Positions 44,745-58,088 of a stretch of 64,000 nucleotides of DNA are shown piece after piece (within the stretch, counting starts at the first letter, position 1; each line of letters begins with the position of its first letter). The position numbers and the translations under genes were made by a program. The notes beneath the pieces were generated by a model that was not told where the DNA came from, did not search any database, and saw nothing but the letters and a program-made list of their open reading frames with translations. The stretch covers positions 3,991,501-4,055,500 of the forward strand of contig NZ_JACCFP010000001.1 of the NCBI RefSeq assembly GCF_013410655.1, given 5' to 3'. The DNA is from Nocardioides thalensis (GTDB lineage: Bacteria > Actinomycetota > Actinomycetes > Propionibacteriales > Nocardioidaceae).

Positions 44745-45168
44745 CCGAGTAGGTCCTCTCGATCGCGTCGTTGAGGTCGGCGAGGTCGCGGACGAGCGAC
44801 TCGACGCGCTCGCGCCCGAGCCCGGAGAGGGTCTCGCGGAAGATCGCGAGCCGCAGCGCACCGTCGCGCTCGTAGGCGTCGCGGCCCGCCTGCGTCAGCC
44901 GCACCAACCGCTCCCGCCGCCCCGTCGTGGCCTCGAGCTCGACGAGGCCGAGGGCGACCGCCCCCTTCACCTGACGGCTGACCGTCGACTGCTCCACCTG
45001 GAGCTCGTGCTCCAGCTCGCGCATGGAGAGCGGGCCGTGCTCCGCCACCGCCCACAGGATGCGGAACACCGACTGGTCGAGCTCGGCTCCGGCCGGCGTG
45101 AGGACACGACGCCGCGACAGTCGCAGCACCTCGCGGCCGACGGCGCGGACCAGGTCGTCGTCGATCAT
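44707..45168 (-). CDS. MarR-family transcriptional regulator
   Basis: A 153-residue winged helix-turn-helix protein of the MarR family. The core is VFRILWAVAEHGPLSMRELE then LQVEQSTVSRQVKGAVALGL, with the wing RRERLVRLTQAGRDAYER. Its start overlaps the tadA stop (ATGA), and its 3' end runs 38 bases into eda on the other strand. No effector pocket cysteines. Target genes are not evident from position. Confidence 0.88.
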   Translation of the reverse strand: MIDDDLVRAVGREVLRLSRRRVLTPAGAELDQSVFRILWAVAEHGPLSMRELEHELQVEQSTVSRQVKGAVALGLVELEATTGRRERLVRLTQAGRDAYERDGALRLAIFRETLSGLGRERVESLVRDLADLNDAIERTYSVSEGPRPPQPGG

Positions 45169-45650
45169 CCCGGCTCGACCTCGCCGAAGGACCGCTGCGT
45201 CGCGAAGAAGTCCTCGAGGAGCGCGGCCGACTCGTCAGCGAGGACGCCGCTCACCACCTCCGGCCGGTGGTTGAGGCGCCGGTCGCGGACGACGTCCCAG
45301 AGGCTGCCGACGGCGCCGGCCTTCGGGTCCCAGGCGCCGAACACCACGCGGTCGACCCGCGAGAGCACCGCGGCACCGGCGCACATGGTGCACGGCTCGA
45401 GCGTGACGACGAGCGAGCAGCCGTCGAGCCGCCACTCCCCGCGGGCCGCGGCCGCCGTACGAAGGGCGACGACCTCGGCGTGGCCGGTCGGGTCGGCCAC
45501 CGCCTCGCGGACGTTGCGCCCGGCGCCCATCACCTCGCCGGAGGCGTCGACGACGACCGCGCCGATCGGTACGTCGCCGGTGGCCAGCGCCGCGCGCGCC
45601 TCGTCGAGCGCGGCCTCCATCGGGGCGCGCCAGCTGTCGTGCAGGGTCAC
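45165..45650 (-). CDS. tadA: tRNA-specific adenosine deaminase
   Basis: A 161-residue cytidine-deaminase-fold enzyme that converts A34 to inosine in tRNA-Arg. The zinc site is GHAEVVAL (His and catalytic Glu) with the EPCTMCAGA cysteine pair. FGAWDPKAGAVGSLWDV and LNHRPEVVSGVL are typical of TadA. The GTG at 45650 overlaps the upstream stop (GTGA). It is normally an essential gene. Confidence 0.94.
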   Translation of the reverse strand: MTLHDSWRAPMEAALDEARAALATGDVPIGAVVVDASGEVMGAGRNVREAVADPTGHAEVVALRTAAAARGEWRLDGCSLVVTLEPCTMCAGAAVLSRVDRVVFGAWDPKAGAVGSLWDVVRDRRLNHRPEVVSGVLADESAALLEDFFATQRSFGEVEPG

Positions 45651-46135
45651 GCCGAGGTGAAGCCGACGGCGTCGTCGAACAGCGGACCGAAGCCGAGGCG
45701 GCGGGCGATGTCGGAGAGCACCTCGTCGGGGTAGGCCTCCTCGTCGTCGAGCATCGCGGCGAGGTCGACGGCCTGCATGCCGAGGTCGCTGAGCAGCTCG
45801 AGGTCGCCGGCCGGCTCGAGGTCGTCGATGTCGTCGTCGGGGACGGGCAGGCCGAGGAACTCGACAGCGGAGGCGGCGAGCTCCCACTCGGTCGCTGCCG
45901 TGACGTCGGAGAGGAGCACCCGGGTCTGGGTGCCGGCGACGCGCACGACCACGAAGAAGTCGTCGTCGATCGCGACCATGCCGACCGCGCCGCCGTCGCC
46001 GGGCAGCCGGCGCAGCGCGGACGCGAGCGACTCGACGTCGGAGACGTGGTCGTGGGTGACCTCGGCGACCTGCCAGTCGCCGTCCTCGCGGAACGCGGCG
46101 ACGGCGAAGTCGACCGCGTCGATGATGACGGTCAT
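45647..46135 (-). CDS. tRNA adenosine deaminase-associated protein
   Basis: A 162-residue acidic protein of an actinobacterial family always found beside tadA. Features are DFAVAAFREDGDWQVAEV at the start, SLASALRRLPGDGGAVGMVAID near 45, FVVVRVAGTQTRVLLSDVTA near 65 and a C-terminal MLDDEEAYPDEVLSDIARRLGFG. AAGGAG precedes the ATG at 46135. The function is unknown; constant linkage to tadA suggests a partner in tRNA editing. Confidence 0.88.
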   Translation of the reverse strand: MTVIIDAVDFAVAAFREDGDWQVAEVTHDHVSDVESLASALRRLPGDGGAVGMVAIDDDFFVVVRVAGTQTRVLLSDVTAATEWELAASAVEFLGLPVPDDDIDDLEPAGDLELLSDLGMQAVDLAAMLDDEEAYPDEVLSDIARRLGFGPLFDDAVGFTSA

Positions 46136-46264
46136 CGGCCCACTCCTTCCTCGCGCACGCCCGGACCAGGTCCAGCGTGACACGACACCGCCGCCCGGGC
46201 CAGAGGAAATGTGCAGGCAGTGCGGAAAGGAACCCGACCTGCGCTTGGCCGTAGGGTTCGGGCT

Positions 46265-46909
46265 ATGCGCATCCAGGTCGTCGACCACCCCCTCGTCGCC
46301 CACAAGCTGACCGTCCTCCGCGACGAGACCACGGACTCACCGACGTTCCGCAGCCTCGCCGACGAGCTCGTCACCCTGCTGGCCTACGAGGCCACCCGCG
46401 ACGTCCGCGTCGAGGACTCCGACATCGTCACGCCGGTGGCGCCGACGACCGGCGTCAAGCTCGCCAGCCCGCGTCCCCTCGTCGTCCCGATCCTCCGCGC
46501 CGGCCTGGGCATGCTCGACGGCATGATGCGCCTGCTGCCGACGGCCGAGGTGGGCTTCCTCGGCATGGTGCGCAACGAGGCGACGCTGGAGGCGTCGACG
46601 TACGCCGAGCGGCTGCCCGACGACCTCTCCGGCCGCCAGTGCTACGTGCTCGACCCGATGCTCGCGACCGGGGGCACGCTCGCGGCGGCCATCCGGTTCC
46701 TCGTCGACCGCGGCGCCAACGACATCACCGCCGTCTGCCTGCTCGCCGCCCCCGAGGGCTGCACCAGGCTCGAGAAGGAGCTCGAGGACCTGCAGGTCCC
46801 GGTCACCGTGGTCACCGCCGCGATGGACGAGAAGCTCAACGACAAGGGCTACATCGTGCCCGGCCTGGGCGACGCGGGCGACCGCCTGTACGGCGTCGCC
46901 GGCGGCTGA
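46265..46909 (+). CDS. upp: uracil phosphoribosyltransferase
   Basis: A 214-residue type-I phosphoribosyltransferase that salvages uracil to UMP. The PRPP-binding loop is [12 protein letters not shown] near 132, the N-terminal [16 protein letters not shown] and [11 protein letters not shown] near 80 are conserved, and the uracil-binding [15 protein letters not shown] is at the C terminus. It is divergent from the tadA-associated gene. Confidence 0.96.
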   Translation: MRIQVVDHPLVAHKLTVLRDETTDSPTFRSLADELVTLLAYEATRDVRVEDSDIVTPVAPTTGVKLASPRPLVVPILRAGLGMLDGMMRLLPTAEVGFLGMVRNEATLEASTYAERLPDDLSGRQCYVLDPMLATGGTLAAAIRFLVDRGANDITAVCLLAAPEGCTRLEKELEDLQVPVTVVTAAMDEKLNDKGYIVPGLGDAGDRLYGVAGG

Positions 46910-46910
46910 C

Positions 46911-46931
46911 CCGGGCTCCGCGCGGGCCCGG
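46911..46931 (+). terminator. hairpin after upp
   Basis: CCGGGC (46911-46916) pairs with GCCCGG (46926-46931) two bases after the upp stop. Modest stem and no T-run, so termination is only likely. The rest of the 195-base gap contains the pntA promoter region. Confidence 0.4.
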
Positions 46932-47028
46932 ACGCTGAGCTACCCCACCGCTCGGCGCCGAGTTACCCACTGCTCGCGCGCCGGGTGACCGGTTCCCCAT
47001 ACGGGTGGCGTTGCTCACCGTGCCCGAC

Positions 47029-47056
47029 TTTGGGACGGAGGAAAAGTGCATACATT
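47029..47056 (+). promoter_or_regulatory. putative pntAB promoter
   Basis: TTTGGG (47029-47034) and TACATT (47051-47056) are 16 bases apart in the gap upstream of pntA. Only the -10 is a good match; no operator dyad is evident. Confidence 0.35.
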
Positions 47057-47104
47057 CCTGTGTAGGTTGACCTGCGCTGAACCCCCGGACCTTCAGGAGG
47101 CCCT

Positions 47105-48643
47105 GTGCTGATCGGCATCCCCCGCGAGTCGAAGGCAGGCGAGACGCTCGTCGCTGCGACCGCGAAGACAGCGAGCCAGCTGGCGCAGCTGGGCTACGAC
47201 GTGGTCGTCGAGACCGGCGCCGGCGAGGCGGCCGACCAGCTCGACAGTGCGTACGCCGACGCGGGGGTGCGCGTCGGGAGCAGCGACGACGTCTGGGCCG
47301 CCGACATCGTGATCAAGGTCAACGCGCCCACCGACGAGGAGGTCGGCCGGCTGCTCAGCGGCGCGACCATCGTGTCGATGATGGCGCCGGCGCGCTCGCC
47401 CGAGCTCGTCCAGCGGCTCTCCGAGGCCGGGGTCACCGCCCTCGCGATGGACGCCGTCCCGCGGATCTCGCGCGCACAGTCCATGGACGTGCTGTCGTCG
47501 ATGGCCAACGTCGCCGGCTACCGCGCCGTGGTCGAGGCCGCGCACGAGTTCGGCCGGATGTTCACCGGCCAGGTCACCGCGGCCGGCAAGATCCCGCCGG
47601 CGCGGGTGTTCGTCGTCGGCGCCGGCGTCGCCGGCCTCGCCGCGATCGGCGCCGCGTCGGCCATGGGCGCCATCGTGCGCGCGTTCGACGTGCGCCCCGA
47701 GGTCGCCGAGCAGGTCGAGTCGATGGGCGCCGACTTCGTCGTGGTCGACATGGAGCAGGAGGTCAGCTCCGACGGCTACGCGAAGGAGATGACCGCCGAG
47801 CAGGAGGCCGCCACCGCGGCGATGTACGACGAGGAGGCGCGCAACGCCGACATCGTCATCACCACAGCGCTGATCCCGGGCCGCCCGGCACCGAAGCTGA
47901 TCACCGAGGAGACCATCCGCGGCATGCGCGGAGGCTCGGTCATCGTCGACATGGCCGCGGCCAACGGCGGCAACGCCGCATTGACCGAGACCGACCAGCG
48001 CATCGTCACCGACAACGGCGTGACGATCCTCGGCTACACCGACCTCGCCGGCCGGCTGGCGGCGCAGACGTCGCAGCTCTACGGCACCAACATCGTCAAC
48101 CTGTTCAAGCTGCTGACGCCGGAGAAGGACGGCCGGCTCACGCTCGACATGAACGACGTCGTGCAGCGCGGCATCACCGTCGCGCACGGCGGGGAGTCGA
48201 TGTGGCCACCGCCCGCGGTGCAGGTCTCCGCGGCACCGCAGCAGACGCCCGCGGCCGCCGTACGGGAAGAGGCACCGGCGAAGGAGCCGATGTCGCCCGC
48301 GAAGAAGGTCGGCCTCGTGCTCGGGGCCATCGGCCTCTTCTGGCTCGTCAACGCGCTCGCGCCGACGCCCGATCTGCGCAACCACTTCATGGTGCTGATG
48401 CTGTCGATCGTGATCGGCTACTACGTGATCGGCAAGGTCGCGCACGCCCTCCACACCCCGCTGATGTCGGTCACCAACGCCATCTCCGGTGTGGTCGTCG
48501 TTGGGGCGCTGCTGCAGCTCTCCAGCCACGACGCCCTGATCCAGGGGCTGGCCACGGTGGCGGTGCTGCTCGCCTCCATCAACATCTTCGGTGGCTTCGC
48601 GGTCACCCGGCGCATGCTCGGCATGTTCAGCAAGGAGGCCTGA
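47105..48643 (+). CDS. pntA: NAD(P) transhydrogenase subunit alpha
   Basis: A 512-residue proton-translocating transhydrogenase alpha subunit with the NAD-binding domain I and the membrane part of domain II fused, as in E. coli Pnt[21 protein letters not shown] opens the protein, the Rossmann [17 protein letters not shown] is near 170, and the mobile RQD-type loop region has [17 protein letters not shown]. After a Pro/Ala linker (about 370-400) four hydrophobic helices follow ([17 protein letters not shown] onward). GGAGG precedes the GTG start. It couples proton flow to NADPH formation with PntB. Confidence 0.95.
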   Translation: MLIGIPRESKAGETLVAATAKTASQLAQLGYDVVVETGAGEAADQLDSAYADAGVRVGSSDDVWAADIVIKVNAPTDEEVGRLLSGATIVSMMAPARSPELVQRLSEAGVTALAMDAVPRISRAQSMDVLSSMANVAGYRAVVEAAHEFGRMFTGQVTAAGKIPPARVFVVGAGVAGLAAIGAASAMGAIVRAFDVRPEVAEQVESMGADFVVVDMEQEVSSDGYAKEMTAEQEAATAAMYDEEARNADIVITTALIPGRPAPKLITEETIRGMRGGSVIVDMAAANGGNAALTETDQRIVTDNGVTILGYTDLAGRLAAQTSQLYGTNIVNLFKLLTPEKDGRLTLDMNDVVQRGITVAHGGESMWPPPAVQVSAAPQQTPAAAVREEAPAKEPMSPAKKVGLVLGAIGLFWLVNALAPTPDLRNHFMVLMLSIVIGYYVIGKVAHALHTPLMSVTNAISGVVVVGALLQLSSHDALIQGLATVAVLLASINIFGGFAVTRRMLGMFSKEA

Positions 48644-48647
48644 GCCG

Positions 48648-50078
48648 ATGTTCGGACTGGAAATCGCCTCCATGGCGGGCGCGGCCTTCATCGTCGCGTC
48701 GCTGCTGTTCGTGCTCTCCCTCGCCGGGCTCTCCCGGCACGAGTCCGCCAAGAACGGCCTCACCTACGGGATCGTCGGCATGGCCGTGGCCCTAGCGGCC
48801 ACCGTGGTCGCGGTCGTCGACTTCAACCTCGACACCGACAACGAGATCGCCATCGTGCTGATGCTCCTGGCCATCGGCATCGGCGCCGTGATCGGTCTGT
48901 GGCGCGCGCGGATCGTCGAGATGACGGGCATGCCCGAGCTGATCGCCGCCCTGCACAGCTTCGTCGGCCTCGCGGCGGTGCTGATCGGCTGGAACGGCCA
49001 CCTCGAGGGCTCCCACTACGAGCTCGACAGCCTCAACAACATCCACGAGGCCGAGGTCGCCATCGGCATCTTCATCGGCGCCGTCACGTTCACCGGTTCC
49101 ATCGTCGCCAACCTGAAGCTGTCGGCGAAGATCAAGTCCGCCCCGCTCATGCTGCCGGGCAAAAACCTGACCAACGTCGGTTCGCTCGTCGCCTTCGCCC
49201 TCCTGACGGTGCTGTACGTCGGCACCGACGCCCACGTCGACGGCTCCGCCGACGTGCTGCTCGCCGTGCTCACCGCGCTCGCGCTCGGTCTCGGCTGGCA
49301 CCTGGTCGCCTCGATCGGCGGTGGCGACATGCCGGTCGTCGTGTCGATGCTGAACAGCTACTCCGGCTGGGCCGCCGCTGCGTCGGGGTTCCTGCTCGGC
49401 AACGACCTGCTCATCGTGACCGGCGCGCTCGTGGGCTCCTCCGGTGCCTACCTGTCCTACATCATGTGCAAGGCGATGAACCGCTCGTTCATCTCGGTCA
49501 TCGCAGGAGGCTTCGGCATCGAGGCCCCTGCCGGCGACGGCCCCGACTACGGCGAGCACCGCGAGGTCAGCGCCGAGGAGGCGGCCGAGATGCTCGCCCA
49601 CGCCGGCTCGGTGGTCATCACGCCCGGCTACGGCATGGCCGTCGCGCAGGCGCAATACCCGGTCGCCGAGCTCACGGCGAAGCTGCGGGCCAAGGGCGTG
49701 GAGGTGCGCTTCGGCATCCACCCGGTCGCCGGCCGGCTGCCCGGCCACATGAACGTGCTCCTGGCCGAGGCCAAGGTCCCCTACGACATCGTGCTCGAGA
49801 TGGACGAGATCAACGACGACTTCCCCTCGACCGACGTCGTCCTGGTGATCGGCGCCAACGACACCGTCAACCCGGCCGCCGCGGAGGACCCGTCGTCCCC
49901 GATCGCCGGCATGCCGGTGCTCGAGGTCTGGAACGCCCACCACGTCATCGTGTTCAAGCGGTCGATGGCGCCCGGCTACGCGGGCGTGCAGAACCCCCTG
50001 TTCTTCCGCGACAACAGCCAGATGCTGTTCGGCGACGCCAAGGAGCGGGTGGAGGACATCATCCGAGCGCTGGCCTGA
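48648..50078 (+). CDS. pntB: NAD(P) transhydrogenase subunit beta
   Basis: A 476-residue subunit with about eight or nine N-terminal membrane helices (domain II) and a C-terminal NADP-binding domain [24 protein letters not shown] near 222 is the conserved membrane segment. [16 protein letters not shown] near 325 and [21 protein letters not shown] near 354, then [10 protein letters not shown], form the NADP site. AAGGAGG near the end of pntA is its ribosome site. Confidence 0.95.
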   Translation: MFGLEIASMAGAAFIVASLLFVLSLAGLSRHESAKNGLTYGIVGMAVALAATVVAVVDFNLDTDNEIAIVLMLLAIGIGAVIGLWRARIVEMTGMPELIAALHSFVGLAAVLIGWNGHLEGSHYELDSLNNIHEAEVAIGIFIGAVTFTGSIVANLKLSAKIKSAPLMLPGKNLTNVGSLVAFALLTVLYVGTDAHVDGSADVLLAVLTALALGLGWHLVASIGGGDMPVVVSMLNSYSGWAAAASGFLLGNDLLIVTGALVGSSGAYLSYIMCKAMNRSFISVIAGGFGIEAPAGDGPDYGEHREVSAEEAAEMLAHAGSVVITPGYGMAVAQAQYPVAELTAKLRAKGVEVRFGIHPVAGRLPGHMNVLLAEAKVPYDIVLEMDEINDDFPSTDVVLVIGANDTVNPAAAEDPSSPIAGMPVLEVWNAHHVIVFKRSMAPGYAGVQNPLFFRDNSQMLFGDAKERVEDIIRALA

Positions 50079-50161
50079 GCGAGGCCTAAAGGCGCTCGGA
50101 GCGGGTACTACCCCCTGCCGTGGTTTGATCGATAAAGACCGACCAGGGCAGGGAGCCGCTC

Positions 50162-52380
<2,219 letters not shown>

Positions 52381-52384
<4 letters not shown>

Positions 52385-54729
52385 CCGCCGGCATGCGCGC
52401 CCCGCAGTCGACGTACCGCCTCCAGATCAGCGAGGACTTCGACCTCTTCGCCGCCGCGGAGCTGCTGCCCTACCTGCGCGACCTCGGCGCCGACTGGGTC
52501 TACCTGTCGCCGCTGCTGGCCGCCGAGCCCGGCAGCGCGCACGGCTACGACGTCGTCGCCCACGACCACGTGGATCCCGCCCGGGGCGGGGCGGAGGGCC
52601 TGGCCGCGCTGTCGAAGGAGGCGAGGTCGCTGGGGATGGGCGTTCTGGTCGACATCGTTCCCAACCACGTCGGCGTGGCCACGCCGTCGGCCGACCCGTG
52701 GTGGTGGGAGGTGCTGCGCGAGGGTCGCGCGGCGGAGCACGCCGCGGCCTTCGACATCGACTGGAACGCCACCGGGCAGAAGCTGCGCATCCCGGTGGTC
52801 GGCGACGACGACCAGCCCCTCGACGGCGGCCCGATCGCCAACCTGGCCGTCGCCGAGGGCCCCGAGGGTGAGCTGGAGCTGCGCTACCACGACCAGCGGT
52901 TCCCGGTCGCGCCCGGCACCGCCGACGACTGGGGCGCCGAGGGCGTCGACGCCAACACCGTGCACGCGCGCCAGCACTACGAGCTCGTCAACTGGCACGT
53001 CGCCGACGACGGCCTCAACTACCGCCGCTTCTTCGCCGTGAACACGCTCGCCGCCGTCCGCGTCGAGGAGCCGGAGGTGTTCGACGAGACGCACGTGGAG
53101 ATCCGCCGCTGGTTCGACGAGGGCCTCGTCGACGGACTGCGGGTCGACCATCCCGACGGCCTGCGCGACCCGAAGAAGTACCTCGACGACCTGGCCGCGC
53201 TCACCGGCGGCGCCTACGTGCTGGTCGAGAAGATCCTGGAGCCCGGGGAACACCTGCCACCGGACTGGCGGACCGCGGGCACGACCGGCTACGACGCCCT
53301 CGCTCATGTCGACCGGGTGCTCACCGATCCCGGCGGGCAGGCGCCGCTCGACGCGCTCGAGACCCGGCTCCGCGGCGCTCCCGTCGACTGGCACGAGATG
53401 GTGCACGACCGCAAGCGCGAGGTCGCCGACAACCTCCTCCACTCCGAGGTACGCCGCATCGTCCGCGACCTGCGGCGCGACGACCCCGGCCTGCCCGCGT
53501 TCCGCGCCGAGGACGCGCTCGGGGAGCTGATGGCGTGCTTCCCGGTCTACCGGTCCTACCTGCCGCACGGGCGCGAGCACCTCGACCGGGCGTTCGCGGA
53601 GGCGCGACGGCGGCGCCCCGACCTCGGCGCCACGCTCGACCGGCTCGAGCCGTGGCTGTCCGACCCCGACGTCGACGGCGCGAAGCGGTTCCAGCAGACC
53701 AGCGGCATGGTGATGGCCAAGGGCGTGGAGGACTGCGCGTTCTATCGCTGGTCCCGCCTCACCTCGCTCAACGAGGTCGGCGGCGACCCGAACGTCTTCT
53801 CGATCACCCCGGATGAGTTCCACGAGGCGATGGCGGTGCGGCAGCGCGACTGGCCGCACGCGATGACCACGCTCTCGACCCACGACACCAAGCGCGGCGA
53901 GGACGTGCGGTCCCGGATCACCGTGCTGGCCGAGATCCCCGACGTGTGGGAGCAGGCGCTCGACGAGCTGCTCCGGCTGGCGCCAGTGCCCGACCCCGGG
54001 TTCGGCGCGCTGCTGTGGCAGGCGGTGCTCGGCGCGTGGACCCCGAACCACCTGCCCGACCTCCCCGCCCGGCTCCACGGGTACGCCGAGAAGGCCATGC
54101 GCGAGGCCGGCGACCACACGACGTGGACCGACCCGGACGAGGCCTACGAGTCGGCGGTCCACGCCGCCGTCGACGCGGTCTTCGCGTCGGACGACGTCCA
54201 GCGGGTGCTCGGCGACCTGGCCGCCCGCGTCGACGGACCCGGCCGCTCGAACGCGCTCGCCGCCAAGCTGGTCGCGCTGACGATGCCCGGCGTCCCCGAC
54301 GTCTACCAGGGCTCGGAGCTCTGGGAGACGTCGCTGGTCGACCCCGACAACCGGCGCCCCGTCGACTTCGACCACCGGGCGGCGGTCCTGGCGGGCACGG
54401 CGGACGACGACGCGGCGCCGAAGCTGCGCCTCAGCCGCGCCGCGCTGACCCTGCGGCGCGACCGGCCGGACCTCTTCGGCGGCTACGCACCGGTCGCGGC
54501 GACCGGCGCCGCTGCCGACCACGCCCTCGCGTTCGACCGCGGCGGCGCGGTCACCGTCGTCACCCGCCTCCCGGTCGGTCTCGAGCGGCGCAGGGGCTGG
54601 GGCGACACCGTGCTCGACCTGCCGGCGGGCCGCTGGCGCGACGTACTGACGGACAGAGCGACCGACGGCCGGGTGGCCGACCTGCTCGCCGAGCTTCCGG
54701 TCGCGCTGCTGGTGCAGGAGGACGCGTGA
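52381..54729 (+). CDS. treY: maltooligosyl trehalose synthase
   Basis: A 782-residue GH13 enzyme that turns the reducing-end maltose unit of a glucan into trehalose. [20 protein letters not shown] at the start, [21 protein letters not shown] and [12 protein letters not shown] are diagnostic; the nucleophile is in [13 protein letters not shown] and the acid in [25 protein letters not shown] near 440 and [16 protein letters not shown] are TreY-specific. The start is the GTG at 52381 coupled to treX, or ATG at 52393. Confidence 0.95.
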
Positions 54730-56474
54730 TGCGCGGGCCGTTCGACGTGTGGGCGCCGCGGCCGTCGCGGGTGCGGCTCGTCGCGGACGGCGACGTCGTG
54801 GAGATGGAGCGCGGCGGCGACGGCTGGTGGACCCCCACGGGTCCGGTGCCGGCGCCCCGGGACGAGGTCGACTACGGCTACCTCCTCGACGACGACAGCG
54901 AACCGCGGCCCGACCCGCGCTCGCGGCGCCAGCCCGGCGGGGTCCACGAGCTCTCGCGCAGGTTCGACCCGTCGGCGTACGACTGGAACGACCAGGACTG
55001 GACCGGGCGCCAGCTGGCCGGGTCGGTGATCTACGAGCTCCACCTCGGCACGTTCACGCCGGAGGGCACGCTCGAGGCGGCGGCCGGGCGGCTCGACCAC
55101 CTGCGGTCGATCGGCGTCGACTTCGTCGAGCTGCTGCCGGTCAACGCGTTCAACGGCACCCACAACTGGGGCTACGACGGCGTGCTCTGGCACGCCGTGC
55201 ACGAGGGGTACGGCGGGCCCGCGGCCTACCAGCGCTTCGTCGACGCGTGTCACGCGGCCGGTCTCGGGGTCATCCAGGACGTCGTCTACAACCACCTCGG
55301 CCCGTCCGGCAACTACCTGCCGCTGTTCGCGCCGTACCTCAAGGAGGGCGCCAACACCTGGGGCGACCTGCTCAACCTCGACGGCGACGGATCGGCGGAG
55401 GTGCGGCGCTACATCCTCGACAACGTGCGGATGTGGCTCGAGGACTACCACGTCGACGGGCTGCGGCTCGACGCCGTGCACGCGCTCGACGACTCCTCGC
55501 CGACGCACCTGCTCGAGGAGATGGCGGTCGAGGTCGGCGCGCTCTCCGCGCACCTGCGGCGACCGCTCACGCTGATCGCGGAGTCCGACCTCAACGACCC
55601 GGTGATGTTCACGCCGCGGGAGGCGGGCGGCTACGGCCTCGACGCGCAGTGGAGCGACGACTTCCACCACGCGGTCCACGTCGCGCTGACGCGCGAGACG
55701 ACCGGCTACTACGCCGACTTCGAGCCGCTGGCGGCGCTGAAGAAGGTCTGCGAGGAGGGGTTCTTCCACGCCGGCACCTGGTCGTCGTTCCGCGAGCGCG
55801 ACCACGGCGTGCCCATCGACACCGAGCACGTGGCGACCTGGCGGCTGGTCGTCTGCAGCCAGAACCACGACCAGATCGGCAACCGCGCCGTCGGCGACCG
55901 GCTGACCGAGCACCTCGACGACGACCAGCTCGTGTGCGCGGCACTGTTGACGCTGTGCGGCCCGTTCACGCCGATGCTGTTCCAGGGCGAGGAGTGGGCC
56001 GCGTCCACGCCGTTCCAGTTCTTCACCTCCCACCCGGAGCCCGAGCTGGGGAAGGCGACGGCGGAGGGCCGGATCGCGGAGTTCGCCCGCCACGGCTGGG
56101 ACCCCGACGTGGTCCCCGACCCGCAGGACCCCGCCACGTTCGAGCGGTCGAAGCTCGACTGGAGCGAGCTGGAGTCCGGACGACACGCCACGGTGCTCGC
56201 CGCCTACCGGGCGCTCGCCGCGCTCCGGCGTGAGCACCCGGAGCTCACCGATCCCGCGTTCGGCAGCGTCCGGTGCGAGGTTGACGAGGACGCGCGCACG
56301 TTCGTCCTGCACCGCGGCCGGCTGGCCGTCGCCGTCAACTTCGGCGACGACCGGGCCGTGCTGCCGACGGGGCACACCGACGTGCTCCTCGCCTCCCCCG
56401 CCGGCGCCACGATCGCGGACGGGGCGCTGACGCTGCTGCCGCACGCCGGCGCGCTGGTCGCGCGTCCCGCCTGA
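54729..56474 (+). CDS. treZ: maltooligosyl trehalose trehalohydrolase
   Basis: A 581-residue GH13 hydrolase that releases trehalose from maltooligosyl trehalose. It has [20 protein letters not shown] at the start, then [54 protein letters not shown], the nucleophile in [10 protein letters not shown] and the acid in [25 protein letters not shown] and [19 protein letters not shown] are TreZ hallmarks. The ATG overlaps the treY stop by one base. Confidence 0.95.
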   Translation: MRGPFDVWAPRPSRVRLVADGDVVEMERGGDGWWTPTGPVPAPRDEVDYGYLLDDDSEPRPDPRSRRQPGGVHELSRRFDPSAYDWNDQDWTGRQLAGSVIYELHLGTFTPEGTLEAAAGRLDHLRSIGVDFVELLPVNAFNGTHNWGYDGVLWHAVHEGYGGPAAYQRFVDACHAAGLGVIQDVVYNHLGPSGNYLPLFAPYLKEGANTWGDLLNLDGDGSAEVRRYILDNVRMWLEDYHVDGLRLDAVHALDDSSPTHLLEEMAVEVGALSAHLRRPLTLIAESDLNDPVMFTPREAGGYGLDAQWSDDFHHAVHVALTRETTGYYADFEPLAALKKVCEEGFFHAGTWSSFRERDHGVPIDTEHVATWRLVVCSQNHDQIGNRAVGDRLTEHLDDDQLVCAALLTLCGPFTPMLFQGEEWAASTPFQFFTSHPEPELGKATAEGRIAEFARHGWDPDVVPDPQDPATFERSKLDWSELESGRHATVLAAYRALAALRREHPELTDPAFGSVRCEVDEDARTFVLHRGRLAVAVNFGDDRAVLPTGHTDVLLASPAGATIADGALTLLPHAGALVARPA

Positions 56475-56479
56475 ACGAG

Positions 56480-56506
56480 CCATCCGGCCGGCGCACGGCG
56501 CCGAAC
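56480..56506 (+). promoter_or_regulatory. SigK-type promoter 1
   Basis: CCATCC (56480-56485), 15 bases, CCGAAC (56501-56506), seven bases before the start of the molybdopterin gene. The same boxes and spacing recur at 58027-58053. They closely match the mycobacterial SigK consensus as I remember it (CCATCC and CCGAAT). Confidence 0.7.
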
Positions 56507-56513
56507 AACACCC

Positions 56514-58007
56514 ATGACCGGACGGACGGCGTGGGCCCTGATCGGCATCCTCTGTGCGGCGGCGGGCCTGGCCGTCGGCCATCTCGTGGCCGCGCTCCGC
56601 GACGTCGCCACCTCACCGGTGCTCGCTGTGGGCTCGGCGGTCATCGACCGCACCCCCACCCCGGCCAAGGAGTGGGCGATCCGCACGTTCGGGACCGCCG
56701 ACAAGCCGATCCTGGTCGGCTCGGTGCTGGTCGGGGTCGTCGCCTTCGCAGCGGCGGCGGGCCTGCTCGCCCGGAGGCGCCTGCGGTACGGCGCCGCGGC
56801 CCTCGCGGCCCTGGCCGGCCTCGCTGGGCTCGCTGTGCTCGACCGGCCCACGACCTCGGCGGCGGACCTCGTGCCCACCGCGACCGCGGCTGCGGTCGCC
56901 GTACTGACCCTCGTCCTGCTGGCGCGAGCCCGTCCCCGGGACACCGCGCCCGGACGCCGCGGCTTCCTGCTCGCCACCGGCGCCGTCGCCGCCCTCGCGC
57001 TGGCGTCGGGCGGCGGCGGGTGGCTGGCCAGCCGGTTGCGGCTCCGCGAGGAGGACGTGGCACTGCCGGCGCCCCGGGACCCGGCACCGCCGTTCCCCCG
57101 CGGGCTCGACGACCAGGTCCCCGGCGTCACGCCGTTCCGGACGCCGGCCGCCGACTTCTACCGGGTCGACACCCGGCTGGACACACCGGTCGTCTCCACC
57201 GACGGCTGGACCCTGACCATCGACGGCGACGTCGAGCGGGAGGTGACGCTGACGTTCGACGACCTGCTCGCGATGCCGATGGTCGAGCGCGACATCACCC
57301 TCACCTGCGTGTCCAACAGCGTCGGCGGGCCGTACGTCGGCGGCGCGCGCTGGCTCGGCGTGCGCCTGACCGACGTGCTCGACCTCGCCGGGGTGGGCCG
57401 GTCCGCCGACCAGATCCTGTCCACCGACTTCGACGGCATGACGATCAGCACCCCGCTGGCGCTCGCGACCGACGGCCGCGACGCCCTGGTCTGCGTGGGC
57501 ATGAACGGTGCACCGCTCCCCCGGGAGCACGGCTTCCCCGTCCGGCTCGTCGTCCCTGGCCTGTACGGCTTCATCAGCGCCACCAAGTGGCTGACCCGGC
57601 TGACGCTCACGACGTACGCCGACCGCGAGGCCTACTGGACCCGGCGCGGCTGGGCGACCGACGCGCCGATCAAGCCGTCCGCGCGCATCGACACCCCGCG
57701 AGCGCTCGCCCGGCTCGACGCGGGCGACGTCGTGATCGGCGGCATCGCGTGGGCGCAGGCCGACGGCGGCGTGCAGGGCGTCCAGGTGCGCGTCGACGGC
57801 GGTCCCTGGGAGGACGCGCAGCTCGGCCCGACGGCGGGCGACCCGTACTGGCGGCAGTGGTTCCATCGCTGGCGCGCGGAGCCCGGCTCCCACTCCCTGG
57901 CCGCACGGACGATCACCGCCGACGGCACGGTCCAGACCGCGGCGCGCGCCGAGCCGTTCCCGGCCGGGTCCAGCGGGATCCACGAGCTATTCGTCGAGGT
58001 CGGCTGA
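56514..58007 (+). CDS. membrane-anchored molybdopterin-dependent oxidoreductase (sulfite-oxidase fold)
   Basis: A 497-residue protein with about five hydrophobic helices in its first 170 residues (near 5-27, 65-86, 91-110, 122-137 and 152-170), followed by an extracytoplasmic sulfite-oxidase-like domain. The molybdenum-ligand Cys265 is in ITLTCVSNSVGGPYVGG; GMNGAPLPREHGFPVRLVVPGLYGF and the C-terminal Mo-co dimerisation part (GVQVRVDGGPWEDAQL) are clear. An RRGFLLATG stretch near 148 resembles a twin-arginine motif before the last helix. It is preceded by a SigK-type promoter. The substrate is unknown; repair of oxidised protein thioethers or sulfite oxidation are options. Confidence 0.87.
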   Translation: MTGRTAWALIGILCAAAGLAVGHLVAALRDVATSPVLAVGSAVIDRTPTPAKEWAIRTFGTADKPILVGSVLVGVVAFAAAAGLLARRRLRYGAAALAALAGLAGLAVLDRPTTSAADLVPTATAAAVAVLTLVLLARARPRDTAPGRRGFLLATGAVAALALASGGGGWLASRLRLREEDVALPAPRDPAPPFPRGLDDQVPGVTPFRTPAADFYRVDTRLDTPVVSTDGWTLTIDGDVEREVTLTFDDLLAMPMVERDITLTCVSNSVGGPYVGGARWLGVRLTDVLDLAGVGRSADQILSTDFDGMTISTPLALATDGRDALVCVGMNGAPLPREHGFPVRLVVPGLYGFISATKWLTRLTLTTYADREAYWTRRGWATDAPIKPSARIDTPRALARLDAGDVVIGGIAWAQADGGVQGVQVRVDGGPWEDAQLGPTAGDPYWRQWFHRWRAEPGSHSLAARTITADGTVQTAARAEPFPAGSSGIHELFVEVG

Positions 58008-58026
58008 GAAGCGGTGCTGTCCGCAC

Positions 58027-58053
58027 CCATCCGGACCGCGACCGGCGCCGAAC
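58027..58053 (+). promoter_or_regulatory. SigK-type promoter 2
   Basis: CCATCC (58027-58032), 15 bases, CCGAAC (58048-58053), 35 bases before the fasciclin gene. Boxes and spacer length are identical to those at 56480-56506. Confidence 0.72.
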
Positions 58054-58088
58054 CACCGTCACCAGTCCACCGAACGGAAGGCCCCATC

